Of a stretch of DNA of 64,000 bases, positions 16,872 to 26,015 are shown in pieces. A model generated the notes under the pieces. That model was not told where the DNA came from. It saw only the letters and a program-made list of their open reading frames with translations, and ran no database searches. Numbering within the stretch: the first letter of the stretch is position 1; each line of letters starts with the position of its first letter. The stretch covers positions 1 through 64,000 of the forward strand of contig NZ_JAUYGD010000032.1 of NCBI RefSeq assembly GCF_030690725.1, read 5' to 3'. Source of the DNA: Pseudomonas sp. GTDB taxonomy: Bacteria > Pseudomonadota > Gammaproteobacteria > Pseudomonadales > Pseudomonadaceae. A program made the position numbers and the translations under genes.

Positions 16872-18098
16872 ATGTCTCAGCTTTTACGTCACCAGCGTCC
16901 ATTTCTGGCCTTCTGGTTCGCCCGGGTATTTACCGCCAGCGGCTTCCAGATGATTACCGTGGCGATTGGCTGGCAGATGTATGCGCTGACCGGCAACGTG
17001 CTCGACCTTGGCCTGGTCGGGCTGATCGAGTTTCTGCCGAAGATCCTGTTTATCCTGCTCACCGGACATGTCGCCGACCGCTTTGACCGGCGCAAAGTGG
17101 CCGCGCTCTGCCAGGGCGCGCAGGGGCTGATTGCTCTATGCCTGCTGCTGGGTAGCAGCGCTGGCGGTATCAGCCGCGAGATGATCTTCCTGATTGCCTT
17201 TCTGCTCGGCACCGCCCGCGCCTTCGAGATGCCCACCACCCAGGCGCTGCTACCGAATATCGTGCCGCCAGGACTGTTTCCCGCTGCCGTAGCCGCGTCA
17301 GCCTCGGCCATGCAAGCCGCTACCATCGTCGCACCGGCGCTGGGCGGCGTGCTCTATGCGTTCGGCACGCAGTGGGTCTATGGCCCGGCCGTGCTGCTGT
17401 ATGGCTGCGCCCTGAGCCTGATGCTCAGCCTGCCGGCGCGCCAGTTGCCGCTGAAGCAGAAGGTCTCGCTGGACTCGCTGCTGGCCGGCTTTCGCTTTAT
17501 CCGCAGCCGCCCTGCCGTGTTCGGCGCGGTGTCGATGGACATGCTGGCGGTGTTGCTCAGCGGCGCCACCGCGCTGCTGCCGGTGTTTGCCAAGGACATT
17601 CTGCTCACCGGCCCCTGGGGCCTCGGCCTGCTGCGCTCAGCACCGGCGGTGGGCGCGCTGTTGATGTCGTTGTGGCTGGCGCGCTTTCCCATTGAGCGCC
17701 GGGTCGGCCCGGTGATGTTTAGCTCGGTGGCGATCTTCGGCGTGGCGACCATCGGCTTCGGCCTGTCCACCTCGCTGTGGTTCAGCCTGGCGGCGCTGGT
17801 GCTGCTGGGCGCGGCGGACATGATCAGCATGGTGATTCGCGGTGCCTTCGTGCAGCTGCAAACCCCGGACGAGATGCGCGGCCGCGTCGGCGCGGTCAAC
17901 GGTCTGTTTATCGGCGCATCCAATCAGCTGGGGGATTTCCGCGCAGGGGTCAGCGCCGCCTGGTTCGGTACGGTGCCGGCAGTACTGATCGGCGGCGTGG
18001 GGGCGATTCTGGTCACCGGGCTCTGGATACGCCTGTTCCCCGAACTGGCCAAGCGTGACCATATGCACCCGCAAGGCCCTGAGCGAAGCAACAACTAG
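16872..18098 (+). CDS. MFS transporter of the EntS-like exporter group
   Basis: A 408-residue twelve-helix major facilitator. The cytoplasmic motif GHVADRFDRRKV between helices 2 and 3 is clear. The C-terminal half has GRVGAVNGLFIGASNQLGDF, typical of the EntS/DUF894 (MFS_3) exporters. These export siderophores or small drugs, but no siderophore genes are near. It diverges from the Mo-hydroxylase operon and overlaps the DJ-1 gene tail to tail by 4 nt. Confidence 0.85.
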   Translation: MSQLLRHQRPFLAFWFARVFTASGFQMITVAIGWQMYALTGNVLDLGLVGLIEFLPKILFILLTGHVADRFDRRKVAALCQGAQGLIALCLLLGSSAGGISREMIFLIAFLLGTARAFEMPTTQALLPNIVPPGLFPAAVAASASAMQAATIVAPALGGVLYAFGTQWVYGPAVLLYGCALSLMLSLPARQLPLKQKVSLDSLLAGFRFIRSRPAVFGAVSMDMLAVLLSGATALLPVFAKDILLTGPWGLGLLRSAPAVGALLMSLWLARFPIERRVGPVMFSSVAIFGVATIGFGLSTSLWFSLAALVLLGAADMISMVIRGAFVQLQTPDEMRGRVGAVNGLFIGASNQLGDFRAGVSAAWFGTVPAVLIGGVGAILVTGLWIRLFPELAKRDHMHPQGPERSNN

Positions 18099-18649
18099 CT
18101 GACCAACATGGCCTCGGCGACCTGCTTGCGCACGGCTTTGCCACACAGCTGCTCGACCAGGGTCAGGGCAAACGCCAGGGCGGTGCCAGGGCCCTGGCTG
18201 GTGATGCAGTTGCCATCGACCACCACCGGCTGATCGACAAACACGCAACCGCTCAGACGATCACTGAAGGCCGGGTAGCAGGTCATGCGCCGCTGCTTGA
18301 GCACGCCGTATTGCTGCAGGGCCAGCGCGGGCGCTGCGCAAATGGCGGCAAACAGCTTGCCGGCCTTGGCCTGCTCGCGCACCCGTTCGGCCAGCGGCTC
18401 GTGCTCGGCCAGGTGCTGGGCACCGGGCATGCCGCCGGGCAGCACGATCAGGTCAAAGGGCTGGGCCAGCACGTCTACCAGCATGGTGTCGGCCGTCAGG
18501 CGCGTGCCACGGGCGCAGGTGATCATCCGCCGGCTTTCGATACTGGCCACCACCACCTCAACCTCGGCACGCCGCAGTACATCAATCAGGGTCACGCATT
18601 CGAGGTCTTCAACACCATCGGCAACGCTGATAAGGGCCCGTGCAGTCAT
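18095..18649 (-). CDS. DJ-1/PfpI family protein, YajL-like
   Basis: A 184-residue single-domain protein. The nucleophile elbow cysteine lies in FAAICAAPALAL (about residue 103) and the conserved acidic partner is in VADGVEDLEC near the N-terminus. YajL-type members protect proteins against oxidative and carbonyl stress; the exact activity (deglycase, chaperone or glyoxalase-like) is debated for the family. The ATG at 18649 follows AAGGAGC; a start 13 codons upstream has no ribosome site. Confidence 0.87.
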   Translation of the reverse strand: MTARALISVADGVEDLECVTLIDVLRRAEVEVVVASIESRRMITCARGTRLTADTMLVDVLAQPFDLIVLPGGMPGAQHLAEHEPLAERVREQAKAGKLFAAICAAPALALQQYGVLKQRRMTCYPAFSDRLSGCVFVDQPVVVDGNCITSQGPGTALAFALTLVEQLCGKAVRKQVAEAMLVS

Positions 18650-18699
18650 CGTTTCGCTCCTTGTTCTGGTCGTGCATAAACTGTCCAAGCGGTCATAAA

Positions 18700-18728
18700 T
18701 TCACCCGTTCCGGACGAGCTGATATGAT
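18700..18728 (+). promoter_or_regulatory. Sigma-70-type promoter of the purine permease gene
   Basis: TTCACC (18700-18705), a 17-nt spacer and TATGAT (18723-18728) lie 107 bp before the permease start. The leader also holds a small hairpin ACGGC-A6-GCCGT (18804-18819) just before the ribosome site. No purine-riboswitch core is visible. Confidence 0.45.
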
Positions 18729-18834
18729 GCGCGCCTTTTTCCAGATCGCCAGTAAAAACATGCACCCACGCGTGGATGTGCTTTGCTTTCGGTTTGCATA
18801 AACACGGCAAAAAAGCCGTTACGGGGAGTTCCGC

Positions 18835-20127
18835 ATGCTGGAAAGACTGTTCCAACTCAAAGCCCATAACACCACGGTGCGCACCGAAATGCTCGCCGGG
18901 CTGACCACCTTTCTGACCATGGCCTATATCCTCTTCGTCAACCCGGAGATGCTGGCCAAGACCGGCATGGACCATGGCGCGGTCTTCGTCGCCACCTGCC
19001 TGGCCGCCGCCATCGGCTCGCTGATCATGGGCCTGTGGGCCAACTACCCGATTGCCCTGGCGCCAGGCATGGGCCTCAACGCCTTCTTCACCTACACCGT
19101 GGTGATGACCATGGGCCACACCTGGCAAGTGGCGCTGGGTGCGGTGTTCCTCTCCGGGGTGATCTTCTTTCTGCTGTCGATCTTCAAGATCCGCGAGTGG
19201 ATCATTAACAGCATCCCCCTGGCCCTGCGCGCCGGCATCGCTGCAGGTATCGGCCTGTTCCTGGCGATTATCGCGCTGAAAAACGCCGGCATCGTGGTCG
19301 ACCATCCCGCCACCCTGGTGACTCTCGGCGACATGACCCAAGGCGGCGCCCTGCTGGCCTGCCTGGGCTTCTTCGTGATCGCCGCGCTGGCGCAGCGCCG
19401 GGTGACCGGCGCGGTGATGATCGGCATCCTGCTGATCACCGCCCTGTCCATTCTGTTCGGCCTGTCCAAGCTGGATGGCGTGGTATCCATGCCGCCTTCG
19501 GTGATGCCAACCCTGATGCAACTGGACATCATGGGCGCGCTGGATATCGGCCTGGTCAGCGTGATTTTCGCCTTCCTCTTCGTTGACCTGTTCGACACCT
19601 CCGGCACCCTGGTCGGTGTGGCGCAGAAAGCCAACCTGCTGGACAAGGACGGCAAGATGCCCAAGCTCGGCCGCGCCCTGCTGGCAGACAGCACCGCGAC
19701 CATGGCTGGCGCGGCGCTGGGCACCTCGACCACCACCAGCTATATCGAATCCGCCGCTGGCATCAGCGCCGGCGGGCGCACCGGCCTGACCGCCTGCGTG
19801 GTGGCCATCCTGTTCCTCCTGGCGCTGTTCTTCGCCCCACTGGCCGGCGCCGTACCGGCCTACGCCACCGCACCGGCGCTGCTGTTTGTCGCCGTGCTGA
19901 TGATGAGCAGCCTGGCGCAAATCGACTGGGACGACCTCACCGTCGCAGCCCCGGTGGTAGTCGCCGCCCTGGCCATGCCGCTGACCTTCTCGATTGCCAA
20001 TGGCATCGCCTTCGGCTTTATCGCCTGGACCCTGATCAAGCTGCTGGCCGGCCGCTGGCGCGAACTCAACCCGGCGCTGGTGGTGCTCTCGGTGCTGTTT
20101 GCGATCAAACTGGCGTACTTCGCCTGA
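18835..20127 (+). CDS. NCS2/AzgA-family purine permease
   Basis: A 430-residue polytopic permease, predicted to bring adenine, guanine or hypoxanthine in with protons. It matches the AzgA/GhxP/AdeP branch: TEMLAGLTTFLTMAYILFVN at the start, PIALAPGMGLNAFFTY near residue 80, FLFVDLFDTSGTLVGVA near 247 and GTSTTTSYIESAAGISAGGR near 301. GGGGAG precedes the ATG. Substrate choice within purines is not determined. Monocistronic by spacing. Confidence 0.92.
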   Translation: MLERLFQLKAHNTTVRTEMLAGLTTFLTMAYILFVNPEMLAKTGMDHGAVFVATCLAAAIGSLIMGLWANYPIALAPGMGLNAFFTYTVVMTMGHTWQVALGAVFLSGVIFFLLSIFKIREWIINSIPLALRAGIAAGIGLFLAIIALKNAGIVVDHPATLVTLGDMTQGGALLACLGFFVIAALAQRRVTGAVMIGILLITALSILFGLSKLDGVVSMPPSVMPTLMQLDIMGALDIGLVSVIFAFLFVDLFDTSGTLVGVAQKANLLDKDGKMPKLGRALLADSTATMAGAALGTSTTTSYIESAAGISAGGRTGLTACVVAILFLLALFFAPLAGAVPAYATAPALLFVAVLMMSSLAQIDWDDLTVAAPVVVAALAMPLTFSIANGIAFGFIAWTLIKLLAGRWRELNPALVVLSVLFAIKLAYFA

Positions 20128-20181
20128 TGACCTAGCGGGTGAGCCATCGCTCACCCGCCTCCAATTTGAAAAGAGTCCCAC

Positions 20182-21270
20182 ATGAGCCGTTCCCAGTTCG
20201 ATCCCGCCACCTACGCCGCCCAGCTTGCGGACAAGCAGCAGCGCCTGATCGAGCTGTTGGCACCCTTCGATGCGCCCGCCCCCGATGTATTCGAGTCGCC
20301 GCGCGAGCACTATCGCCTGCGCGCCGAATTCCGCCTGTGGCGTGAAGGTGAGGATCGCCACTACGCGATGTTCGAGGCCGGCGATAACCTCAACCCGATT
20401 TTCTTTGAAGATTTCCCTATCGCCAGCGTGCAGATCAATGCGCTGATGCCACGCCTGAAGGCCGCATGGCAGGCCAGCAGCGCCCTGAGCTTCAAGCTAT
20501 TCCAGGTCGAGTTTCTCACCACCCTGGCCGGCGATGGGCTGATCACCCTGTGCTATCACCGCCCACTGGATGACGCCTGGCAGGCCGAGGCCGAGAAGCT
20601 CGCCAGTGAACTGCAGGTGAGCATCATTGGCCGCTCCAAAGGCAAGCGCATGGTTATCGGCAAGGACTATGTCGAGGAGAAACTGCAGGTCGCCGGGCGC
20701 ACCTTCAGCTATCGCCAGCCGGAGGGCGCGTTCACTCAGCCCAACGGTGAGGTGAATCAGAAGATGCTCGCCTGGGCCTATGAGGTGCTGGGCGAACGCC
20801 AGGATGATCTGCTGGAGCTGTATTGCGGCAACGGCAACTTCACCCTGCCGCTGGCCACCCGCGTGCGCAAGGTGCTGGCCACCGAGATCAGCAAGTCCTC
20901 GGTGAATGCCGCCCTGGCCAACCTGGAGGACAACGGCGTGGATAACGTGACTCTGGTGCGCCTGTCCGCCGAGGAGCTGACCGAAGCCCTGAACGAGGTG
21001 CGGCCGTTCCGGCGCCTGGCTGGCATCGACCTGAAAAGCTACGACTTCGGCTGCGTATTCGTCGACCCGCCGCGCGCTGGCATGGACCCGGACACCTGCG
21101 AGCTGACCCGGCGCTTCGAGCGCATTCTGTATATCTCCTGCAACCCGGAGACCCTGGCCGCCAACATCGCCCAGCTCAGCGACACCCATAAAGTGACGCG
21201 CTGCGCGCTGTTCGACCAGTTCCCCTACACCCACCATATGGAATCGGGTGTATTGCTGGAGCGCCGTTAA
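20182..21270 (+). CDS. trmA: tRNA (uracil-54,C5)-methyltransferase TrmA
   Basis: A 362-residue SAM-dependent enzyme that makes ribothymidine at position 54 of tRNA. AdoMet-binding [16 protein letters not shown] lies near residue 212, [10 protein letters not shown] near 294, and the catalytic cysteine with general base in [12 protein letters not shown] near 318. There are no N-terminal iron-sulfur cysteines, which separates it from RlmD. The length is the standard for TrmA. Confidence 0.96.
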   Translation: MSRSQFDPATYAAQLADKQQRLIELLAPFDAPAPDVFESPREHYRLRAEFRLWREGEDRHYAMFEAGDNLNPIFFEDFPIASVQINALMPRLKAAWQASSALSFKLFQVEFLTTLAGDGLITLCYHRPLDDAWQAEAEKLASELQVSIIGRSKGKRMVIGKDYVEEKLQVAGRTFSYRQPEGAFTQPNGEVNQKMLAWAYEVLGERQDDLLELYCGNGNFTLPLATRVRKVLATEISKSSVNAALANLEDNGVDNVTLVRLSAEELTEALNEVRPFRRLAGIDLKSYDFGCVFVDPPRAGMDPDTCELTRRFERILYISCNPETLAANIAQLSDTHKVTRCALFDQFPYTHHMESGVLLERR

Positions 21271-21272
21271 GG

Positions 21273-21659
21273 TTAGAGGCGCTGCACACCACGCAGCGCC
21301 CAGAAGCACAGCCCCACCGAGACCACTTCCAGCAGCAGCGCGTAGAGGTTGAACGTCTGCTGCGCGCCGCCATCCAGCCACAGGCCGCCAATCCGCGCCA
21401 ACGCCAGGGCGCTGTAGAGCAGCACCAGCAGGGTCAGCGCGGCGCGGGTCAGATCCAGCCGACTCAGCGACAGGCCGATAAACGCCGCCAGGCCCAGTTG
21501 CAGACCGCCGTAGAAGGCCCGCATATCAGTGGCCGCCGCCGGCGACATCAGCAGCATGCCGCTGAGGTTGGCCATTTCATGGGGACGAACAAAATAGGCC
21601 AGCCCCAGCCCCGCCAATGCCAACAGTTGAATCACCAGTACTACGCGTGCAAACAACAT
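21273..21659 (-). CDS. DUF4345 membrane protein
   Basis: A 128-residue protein with four predicted membrane helices (about residues 5-22, 46-65, 71-90 and 100-122) and the family-like segment DMRAFYGGLQLGLAAFI. Function unknown. The ATG at 21659 has AAAAGG at suitable spacing, while the ATG three codons earlier abuts that site. It converges on trmA with a 2-bp gap. Confidence 0.72.
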   Translation of the reverse strand: MLFARVVLVIQLLALAGLGLAYFVRPHEMANLSGMLLMSPAAATDMRAFYGGLQLGLAAFIGLSLSRLDLTRAALTLLVLLYSALALARIGGLWLDGGAQQTFNLYALLLEVVSVGLCFWALRGVQRL

Positions 21660-21802
21660 GGACAGCATCCTTTTCTTGGAATTTTAGAGCCCCGAAATCG
21701 AGCACGCAGCATAAGCCCCAGCCGCGCCTTTCGGAAATCGCCGGTGGTTAGCCAAGGCCGCCCGGCGCTATGCTCAGCCTTTCACCTGCCAGGAGTTACC
21801 CG

Positions 21803-22240
21803 ATGCGCCAGCTGCTTGTTCTCGCCGGGCTGTTTGTCAGCAGCCTGAGTTTTGCCACCGAGCCCTTGACCATCGACGTACACCGCGATGCCAACTGCGG
21901 CTGCTGCAAGGCCTGGATCAGCCACCTGCAGGACAACGGTTTTAACGTGGTCGATCATGTCGAGGCCGACATGAGTGCGGTCAAACAGCGCCTGGGCGTG
22001 CCGCCGCGCCTGTCGTCCTGCCACACCGGGGTGATCAACGGCCAGTTTGTCGAAGGCCATGTACCGGCGGCCGACATCCTCAAAATGCGCAAACAACCCG
22101 ACCTGCTCGGCGCGGCCGTGCCCGGTATGCCGGCCGGCTCACCGGGCATGGAATACGGCAATGTGCGCGACGCCTATCAAGTCATCGGCCTGGATAAACA
22201 GGGCGCAGAGCGGGTGATTAGCCAGTACCCCGCCAACTAA
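21803..22240 (+). CDS. DUF411 periplasmic metal-binding protein
   Basis: A 145-residue protein with a signal peptide (about residues 1-18) followed by the DUF411 domain. The putative metal site is DANCGCCKAW near residue 29, with a further cysteine and histidine in SSCHTG near 71. Homologues are often found with copper or other heavy-metal resistance genes, but none is adjacent here. AGGAG precedes the ATG. The role is inferred only at family level. Confidence 0.82.
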   Translation: MRQLLVLAGLFVSSLSFATEPLTIDVHRDANCGCCKAWISHLQDNGFNVVDHVEADMSAVKQRLGVPPRLSSCHTGVINGQFVEGHVPAADILKMRKQPDLLGAAVPGMPAGSPGMEYGNVRDAYQVIGLDKQGAERVISQYPAN

Positions 22241-22316
22241 ATAGCGCACGACTGCACTGGCGCAGCTCACGCCAGCGGACGACACTCAAGCTCGGCATAC
22301 ACACAGGACGATAGCG

Positions 22317-23186
22317 ATGCGCTGGAAACGCGGAAGACGCAGTGACAACGTGGTGGATGCGCGCGGCAGCGGCTCACGCATGGGCGGCGGCAAGGGGTTG
22401 ACCCTTGGTGGTGTGGCTATTGTGGTGATCGTCGGCCTGCTCAGCGGCCAGGACCCGATGCAGATCCTCGGCCAGCTGGCCGGGCAAGCCATGCAGGGCG
22501 GCTCGGTCAGTGCACCGCAAAGCTCAACGCAGGCGACCAATGACGAGCAGTCGGAATTCGTTCGCGCCGTGCTCGGCGATACCGAGGACACCTGGCGGGA
22601 AATATTCCAGGGCGCCAATCGGCAGTACAAAGACCCGACCCTGGTGCTGTTTCGCGGCGGGGTGAACTCCGCCTGCGGCTTTGCCAACTCGGCAGTCGGG
22701 CCCTTCTATTGCCCCGGTGATCAGCGGGTGTATATCGACCTGGCGTTCTTCCGCGAGCTGGAGCAACGCTTTGGCGCGGCCGGCGACTTTGCCCAGGCCT
22801 ATGTGATTGCCCATGAAGTCGGCCACCACGTGCAGACCCTGCTCGGCGTCTCGGCCAAGGTCAATGCCGCCCGCCAGCGCGGCGAGCGGGTAGAAGGTGC
22901 CACCGGCCTGCTGGTACGCCAGGAGCTGCAAGCCGACTGTCTGGCAGGCGTATGGGCCTTCCACGGCCAACGCCGGCATGACTGGCTGGAGCCAGGCGAT
23001 ATCGAAGAAGCGCTAAACGCCGCCAACGCCATTGGCGATGACCGTTTGCAGAAGCAGGCCCGCGGCCAGGTGGTGCCGGACTCCTTCACCCACGGCACCT
23101 CGGAGCAACGCGTGCGCTGGTTCAAGACCGGTTTCGACGGTGGCGATGTCGGCCGTTGTGACACCTTTAAGGCCACACGGCTGTAA
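22317..23186 (+). CDS. YpfJ-family zinc metallopeptidase
   Basis: A 289-residue membrane-anchored neutral zinc metallopeptidase. A glycine-rich N-terminal part leads into a single hydrophobic segment (about residues 27-43). The zinc-binding helix HEVGHHVQTLLG (about 163-174) holds both histidines and the glutamate, and QELQADCLAGVWA (about 203-215) supplies the third ligand region. The natural substrate of the family is unknown. AGGAC lies upstream of the ATG. Confidence 0.88.
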   Translation: MRWKRGRRSDNVVDARGSGSRMGGGKGLTLGGVAIVVIVGLLSGQDPMQILGQLAGQAMQGGSVSAPQSSTQATNDEQSEFVRAVLGDTEDTWREIFQGANRQYKDPTLVLFRGGVNSACGFANSAVGPFYCPGDQRVYIDLAFFRELEQRFGAAGDFAQAYVIAHEVGHHVQTLLGVSAKVNAARQRGERVEGATGLLVRQELQADCLAGVWAFHGQRRHDWLEPGDIEEALNAANAIGDDRLQKQARGQVVPDSFTHGTSEQRVRWFKTGFDGGDVGRCDTFKATRL

Positions 23187-23201
23187 CCCTAAGCACGACA
23201 C

Positions 23202-23291
23202 GTAGGGTGGATGTCGCCTCACCCATCCACCACGCCGCATCCAGATGGTGGAATGAAAAAAGCGTCGGCTACGCGCCCCGATCCACCCTAC
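23202..23291. repeat. GTAGGGTGGAT-type inverted repeat
   Basis: GTAGGGTGGAT at the left and ATCCACCCTAC at the right bracket about 90 bp with internal ATCCACC/GGTGGA pairings. The same terminal motif recurs at 55672-55747. This kind of intergenic element is widespread in Gammaproteobacteria. Confidence 0.7.
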
Positions 23292-23326
23292 AGGCTGAAC
23301 CTTGGCAGGCCTGGATAACGGAAATA

Positions 23327-23364
23327 AAAAATGCCGCTTACCTGATCAGGTAAGCGGCATTTTT
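23327..23364. terminator. Bidirectional terminator between ypfJ-like and RIO kinase genes
   Basis: A perfect 38-bp palindrome with stem TGCCGCTTACCTGA, flanked by A and T runs. It sits between convergent genes. Confidence 0.9.
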
Positions 23365-23381
23365 CTTAGCAGCGCTCTGGC

Positions 23382-24269
23382 CTATTGCGCCCAAGGCGGT
23401 GGCGGTTCTTCGCCCTTGGGTTCATCTTCGGCATTCAGCAGCGCCTGGCGGCGCGCTTCGTCGGCCAGGGCGGCCTTGATTTCGCGCATCACCGCGTCGA
23501 TATCGGCTTCTTCTTCCGGGTCATCGAATTCACCGGTCAGCGGGCTTTCCGGAGTCAGTTCACCGGCCTCGTACAGCGCCCACATTTCCTTGGCGTACTT
23601 GGTGAACTTCAATTCCGGGGCGAACTGACCGAAGTAAGCGGACATGTTGCCGACATCACGTTCCAGCATCTTGAACGCATGGTTGTTGCCGGCTGCGTCC
23701 ACCGCCTGCGGCAGGTCGATGATCACCGGGCCATCTGGATCAAGCAGTACGTTGAATTCCGACAGGTCGCCATGCACCAGGCCGGCGCAGAGCATTTTCA
23801 CCACTTCATGAATCATAAAGGCGTGGAATTCGCGGGCATCATCCGGGTGCAGGTCGACATCATTGAGACGCGGCGCAGCATCGCCCTCGCCATCATCGAC
23901 CAGCTCCATCAGCAGCACGCCTTCAAGGAAGTCATACGGCTTGGGCACCCGCACCCCGGCGTTGGCCAGGCGGAACAAGGCGGCAACTTCGGCATTCTGC
24001 CAGGCGTCTTCCTGGCCCTTGCGGCCGTACTTCGAGCCTTTGGCCATGGCCCGGGCATCACGGCTGTTGCGCACCTTGCGGCCTTCCTGGTACTCGGCGG
24101 CCTGACGGAAGCTGCGTTTGTTGGCTTCTTTATAAACCTTGGCGACGCGCAGTTCTTCGCCGCAGCGCACCACATAGACCGCGGCTTCTTTACCGCTCAT
24201 CAGCGGGCGTATCACTTCATCGACCAGCCCGGCTTCGACCAGGGGCTCAATACGTTTTGGCGTCTTCAT
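23382..24269 (-). CDS. RIO-family serine protein kinase
   Basis: A 295-residue RIO1-like atypical kinase. The ATP loop contains SGKEAAVYVV (about residues 25-34) with the invariant lysine in LRVAKVYK; the catalytic loop is HGDLSEFNVLL (about 165-175) and the metal-binding aspartate is in VIIDLPQAV (about 181-189). The C-terminal tail is acidic and proline-rich. Bacterial RIO kinases are poorly understood. From memory, a RIO gene stands next to the HD-GYP gene PA4781 in P. aeruginosa; here 2.7 kb separate the two. Confidence 0.87.
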   Translation of the reverse strand: MKTPKRIEPLVEAGLVDEVIRPLMSGKEAAVYVVRCGEELRVAKVYKEANKRSFRQAAEYQEGRKVRNSRDARAMAKGSKYGRKGQEDAWQNAEVAALFRLANAGVRVPKPYDFLEGVLLMELVDDGEGDAAPRLNDVDLHPDDAREFHAFMIHEVVKMLCAGLVHGDLSEFNVLLDPDGPVIIDLPQAVDAAGNNHAFKMLERDVGNMSAYFGQFAPELKFTKYAKEMWALYEAGELTPESPLTGEFDDPEEEADIDAVMREIKAALADEARRQALLNAEDEPKGEEPPPPWAQ

Positions 24270-24616
24270 CAGCTTTAATCAGGGGTCCTGTGTTGCCCAA
24301 GTCGTATCTGCCGCCCGTTATACGGCAATCTTTACGCAGCGCCCACCCTCCTGTCAGCACGGCCCCTATTGTGGGGTATTACGCGCGCCTGCCTGGCGTG
24401 GCAAAAACCGCTCAAGCACGCCGGCTGGCGGTACTTTATGGACAGGCAAACCAAGCAAACCAGGCGTTACAAGCAAGCGCCCGATGCAACCAAAAGGGAT
24501 TAAGCACTGTCCCATAGGCTACATAATTGCCAGTCGCACATGCATTAACGCACTGGACCTGACTTTACCCCGCGAAGGCGCTTTGCCTGAGCCAGCAGTG
24601 ATTGGGGGAGATAACC
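24270..24616. other. Intergenic region, RIO kinase / DUF2218
   Basis: A 347-bp divergent spacer holding promoters for both flanking genes. A TACATAAT-like -10 near 24520 could serve the DUF2218 gene. I see no conserved ORF, RNA gene or strong dyad. Confidence 0.4.
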
Positions 24617-25021
24617 ATGAAACGCGCCCAATCTGGCACCAGCAGCATGACCCAGAACCCTGCCCTCTACCCGCGCGACGCACTGGACAGCCTAGCCGCC
24701 CAGCGCCATGCCCACCCTGAGCGCTGCAACGGCATCAGCGCGCCGTGCATTGCCTCCAGCTATGTCGCCACCACCACGCCGGCGCGTTATATCAGCCGCC
24801 TGTGTACCCAGTTCGCCCACAAGCTGCCGGTCAGTTTCGATGAGCACCACGGCCGCATCGAATTCGCCTTCGGCCTTTCGCATCTGCATGCCGACCGAAC
24901 CGGCCTGCATATCACCGCCTTGAGTCATAACCCGCAAGACCTGGACAAGCTCAAGCACCTGATCGCCGCACATTTCGAGCGTTTTGCCTGGCAGGCGGAG
25001 CTGAGCCTCGACTGGCAATAG
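24617..25021 (+). CDS. DUF2218 protein, copy 1 (N-terminally extended)
   Basis: A 134-residue protein whose last 90 residues are a DUF2218 domain: SSYVATTTPARYISRLC, the H-K-x-P-V-S-F-D-E core, and C-terminal HFERFAWQAELSLDW. The first 40 residues are a polar extension missing from copy 2. Function is unknown; small DUF2218 proteins often sit near oxidoreductase or iron-related genes. GGGGGAGA precedes the ATG at 24617. It converges on the LysR gene with a 3-bp gap. Confidence 0.78.
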   Translation: MKRAQSGTSSMTQNPALYPRDALDSLAAQRHAHPERCNGISAPCIASSYVATTTPARYISRLCTQFAHKLPVSFDEHHGRIEFAFGLSHLHADRTGLHITALSHNPQDLDKLKHLIAAHFERFAWQAELSLDWQ

Positions 25022-25024
25022 CAG

Positions 25025-25915
25025 TCAGGGCGCCAACAGGTGCTGGCGTAGCGCTTCGATGGCATAGCGCACCTTGGCCGGTTGCGCATCGCGGCGCGGC
25101 GTCACCAGGTAGATACCGAATGGCGGCATACGCCAGTGCGGCAGCAGCTCGCGCAGGCTGCCATTGGCCAACTCCTCGCGCACTTCCTGCTCCGGCTGCA
25201 GCGACACGCCCATGCCGGCCAAGGTGAAATGGCGCACGGCAAGGATGTTGTTGCAGCCCACCCGGCTTTCCACCCGCAGCTTCTCCACCTGGGCATGCGG
25301 CCCGTGCAGCTCCAGCACATTGAACGCGCTCTCGACATGCAGAATCAGCCAGTCCAGGCCGATCAGATCCTGCGGCTGATTGATTGGCGGCTTGCGCAGC
25401 AGGTAGGCCGGCGCAGCGCACAGCAGCATGCGCGTATCACCGATATGCCGAGCCACCAGGCTGGAATCCTCCAGATGGCCGACCCGGATGGCCAGATCGA
25501 TGCGCTGCTCGACCAGATCGACCTGCTCATCATGGAAAAACAGCTTGAGGCTCAGGCCACTATGCGCCTGCAACAGCGGCGCCAGCGCCGCGCTGAGCCG
25601 TCGCCCAGAAAACCCCACGGGCGCGGCAATGCGCAGCTCGCCCACCGGCGCATCGCGCAATTCGGCCAGGCGCTGCTCGGCCTGCTGCGCCAGCGCCAGC
25701 ACCTGGGCGCAGCTCTGGTAGAAGGTCGCGCCTGCCTCGGTCAGGGTCAGCTTGCGCGTAGTTCGGTGCAGCAAGCTGACCTGGGTGCTGTCTTCCAGTT
25801 TGCGAATCTGCTGGCTGACCGCCGAGGCGGTCATGCCGAGCACCTCGGCCGCCGCCACCATGGAGCCACGATCGACCACGGTGGCGAACACCGCCATGCG
25901 CTTTAACTGCTCCAT
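25025..25915 (-). CDS. LysR-family transcriptional regulator
   Basis: A 296-residue regulator. The N-terminal winged helix-turn-helix (about residues 1-60) includes MVAAAEVLGMTASAVSQQIRKLE; the rest is the LysR substrate-binding domain (about 90-290), of the CrgA/AaeR-like subgroup (PVGFSGRRLSAAL). It is divergent from the oxidoreductase gene across a 100-bp gap, the classic LysR arrangement, so that gene and the downstream DUF2218 copy 2 are its probable targets. Confidence 0.9.
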   Translation of the reverse strand: MEQLKRMAVFATVVDRGSMVAAAEVLGMTASAVSQQIRKLEDSTQVSLLHRTTRKLTLTEAGATFYQSCAQVLALAQQAEQRLAELRDAPVGELRIAAPVGFSGRRLSAALAPLLQAHSGLSLKLFFHDEQVDLVEQRIDLAIRVGHLEDSSLVARHIGDTRMLLCAAPAYLLRKPPINQPQDLIGLDWLILHVESAFNVLELHGPHAQVEKLRVESRVGCNNILAVRHFTLAGMGVSLQPEQEVREELANGSLRELLPHWRMPPFGIYLVTPRRDAQPAKVRYAIEALRQHLLAP

Positions 25916-26015
25916 TCATAAGCCCTGCTTAATAGTTAAAGCCTTTTTAGCCTATTTTTCTGAGCTTTACCCAGCTGCGATTATCTCTCGCACTTAATCC
26001 CACCTGGAGACACCC

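Noticed and set aside
18729..18834. Possible purine riboswitch in the permease leader
   Set aside because: No conserved P1-P3 architecture or core sequence can be seen; only two small hairpins.
18646..20361. A 571-codon minus-strand open frame across the purine permease
   Set aside because: The composition (Gln/Gly/His-rich) is typical of the antisense frame of a GC-rich membrane protein gene; no ribosome site or homology.
23202..23291. CRISPR-like repetition
   Set aside because: Only two inverted units and no regularly spaced direct repeats; no array exists anywhere in the window.
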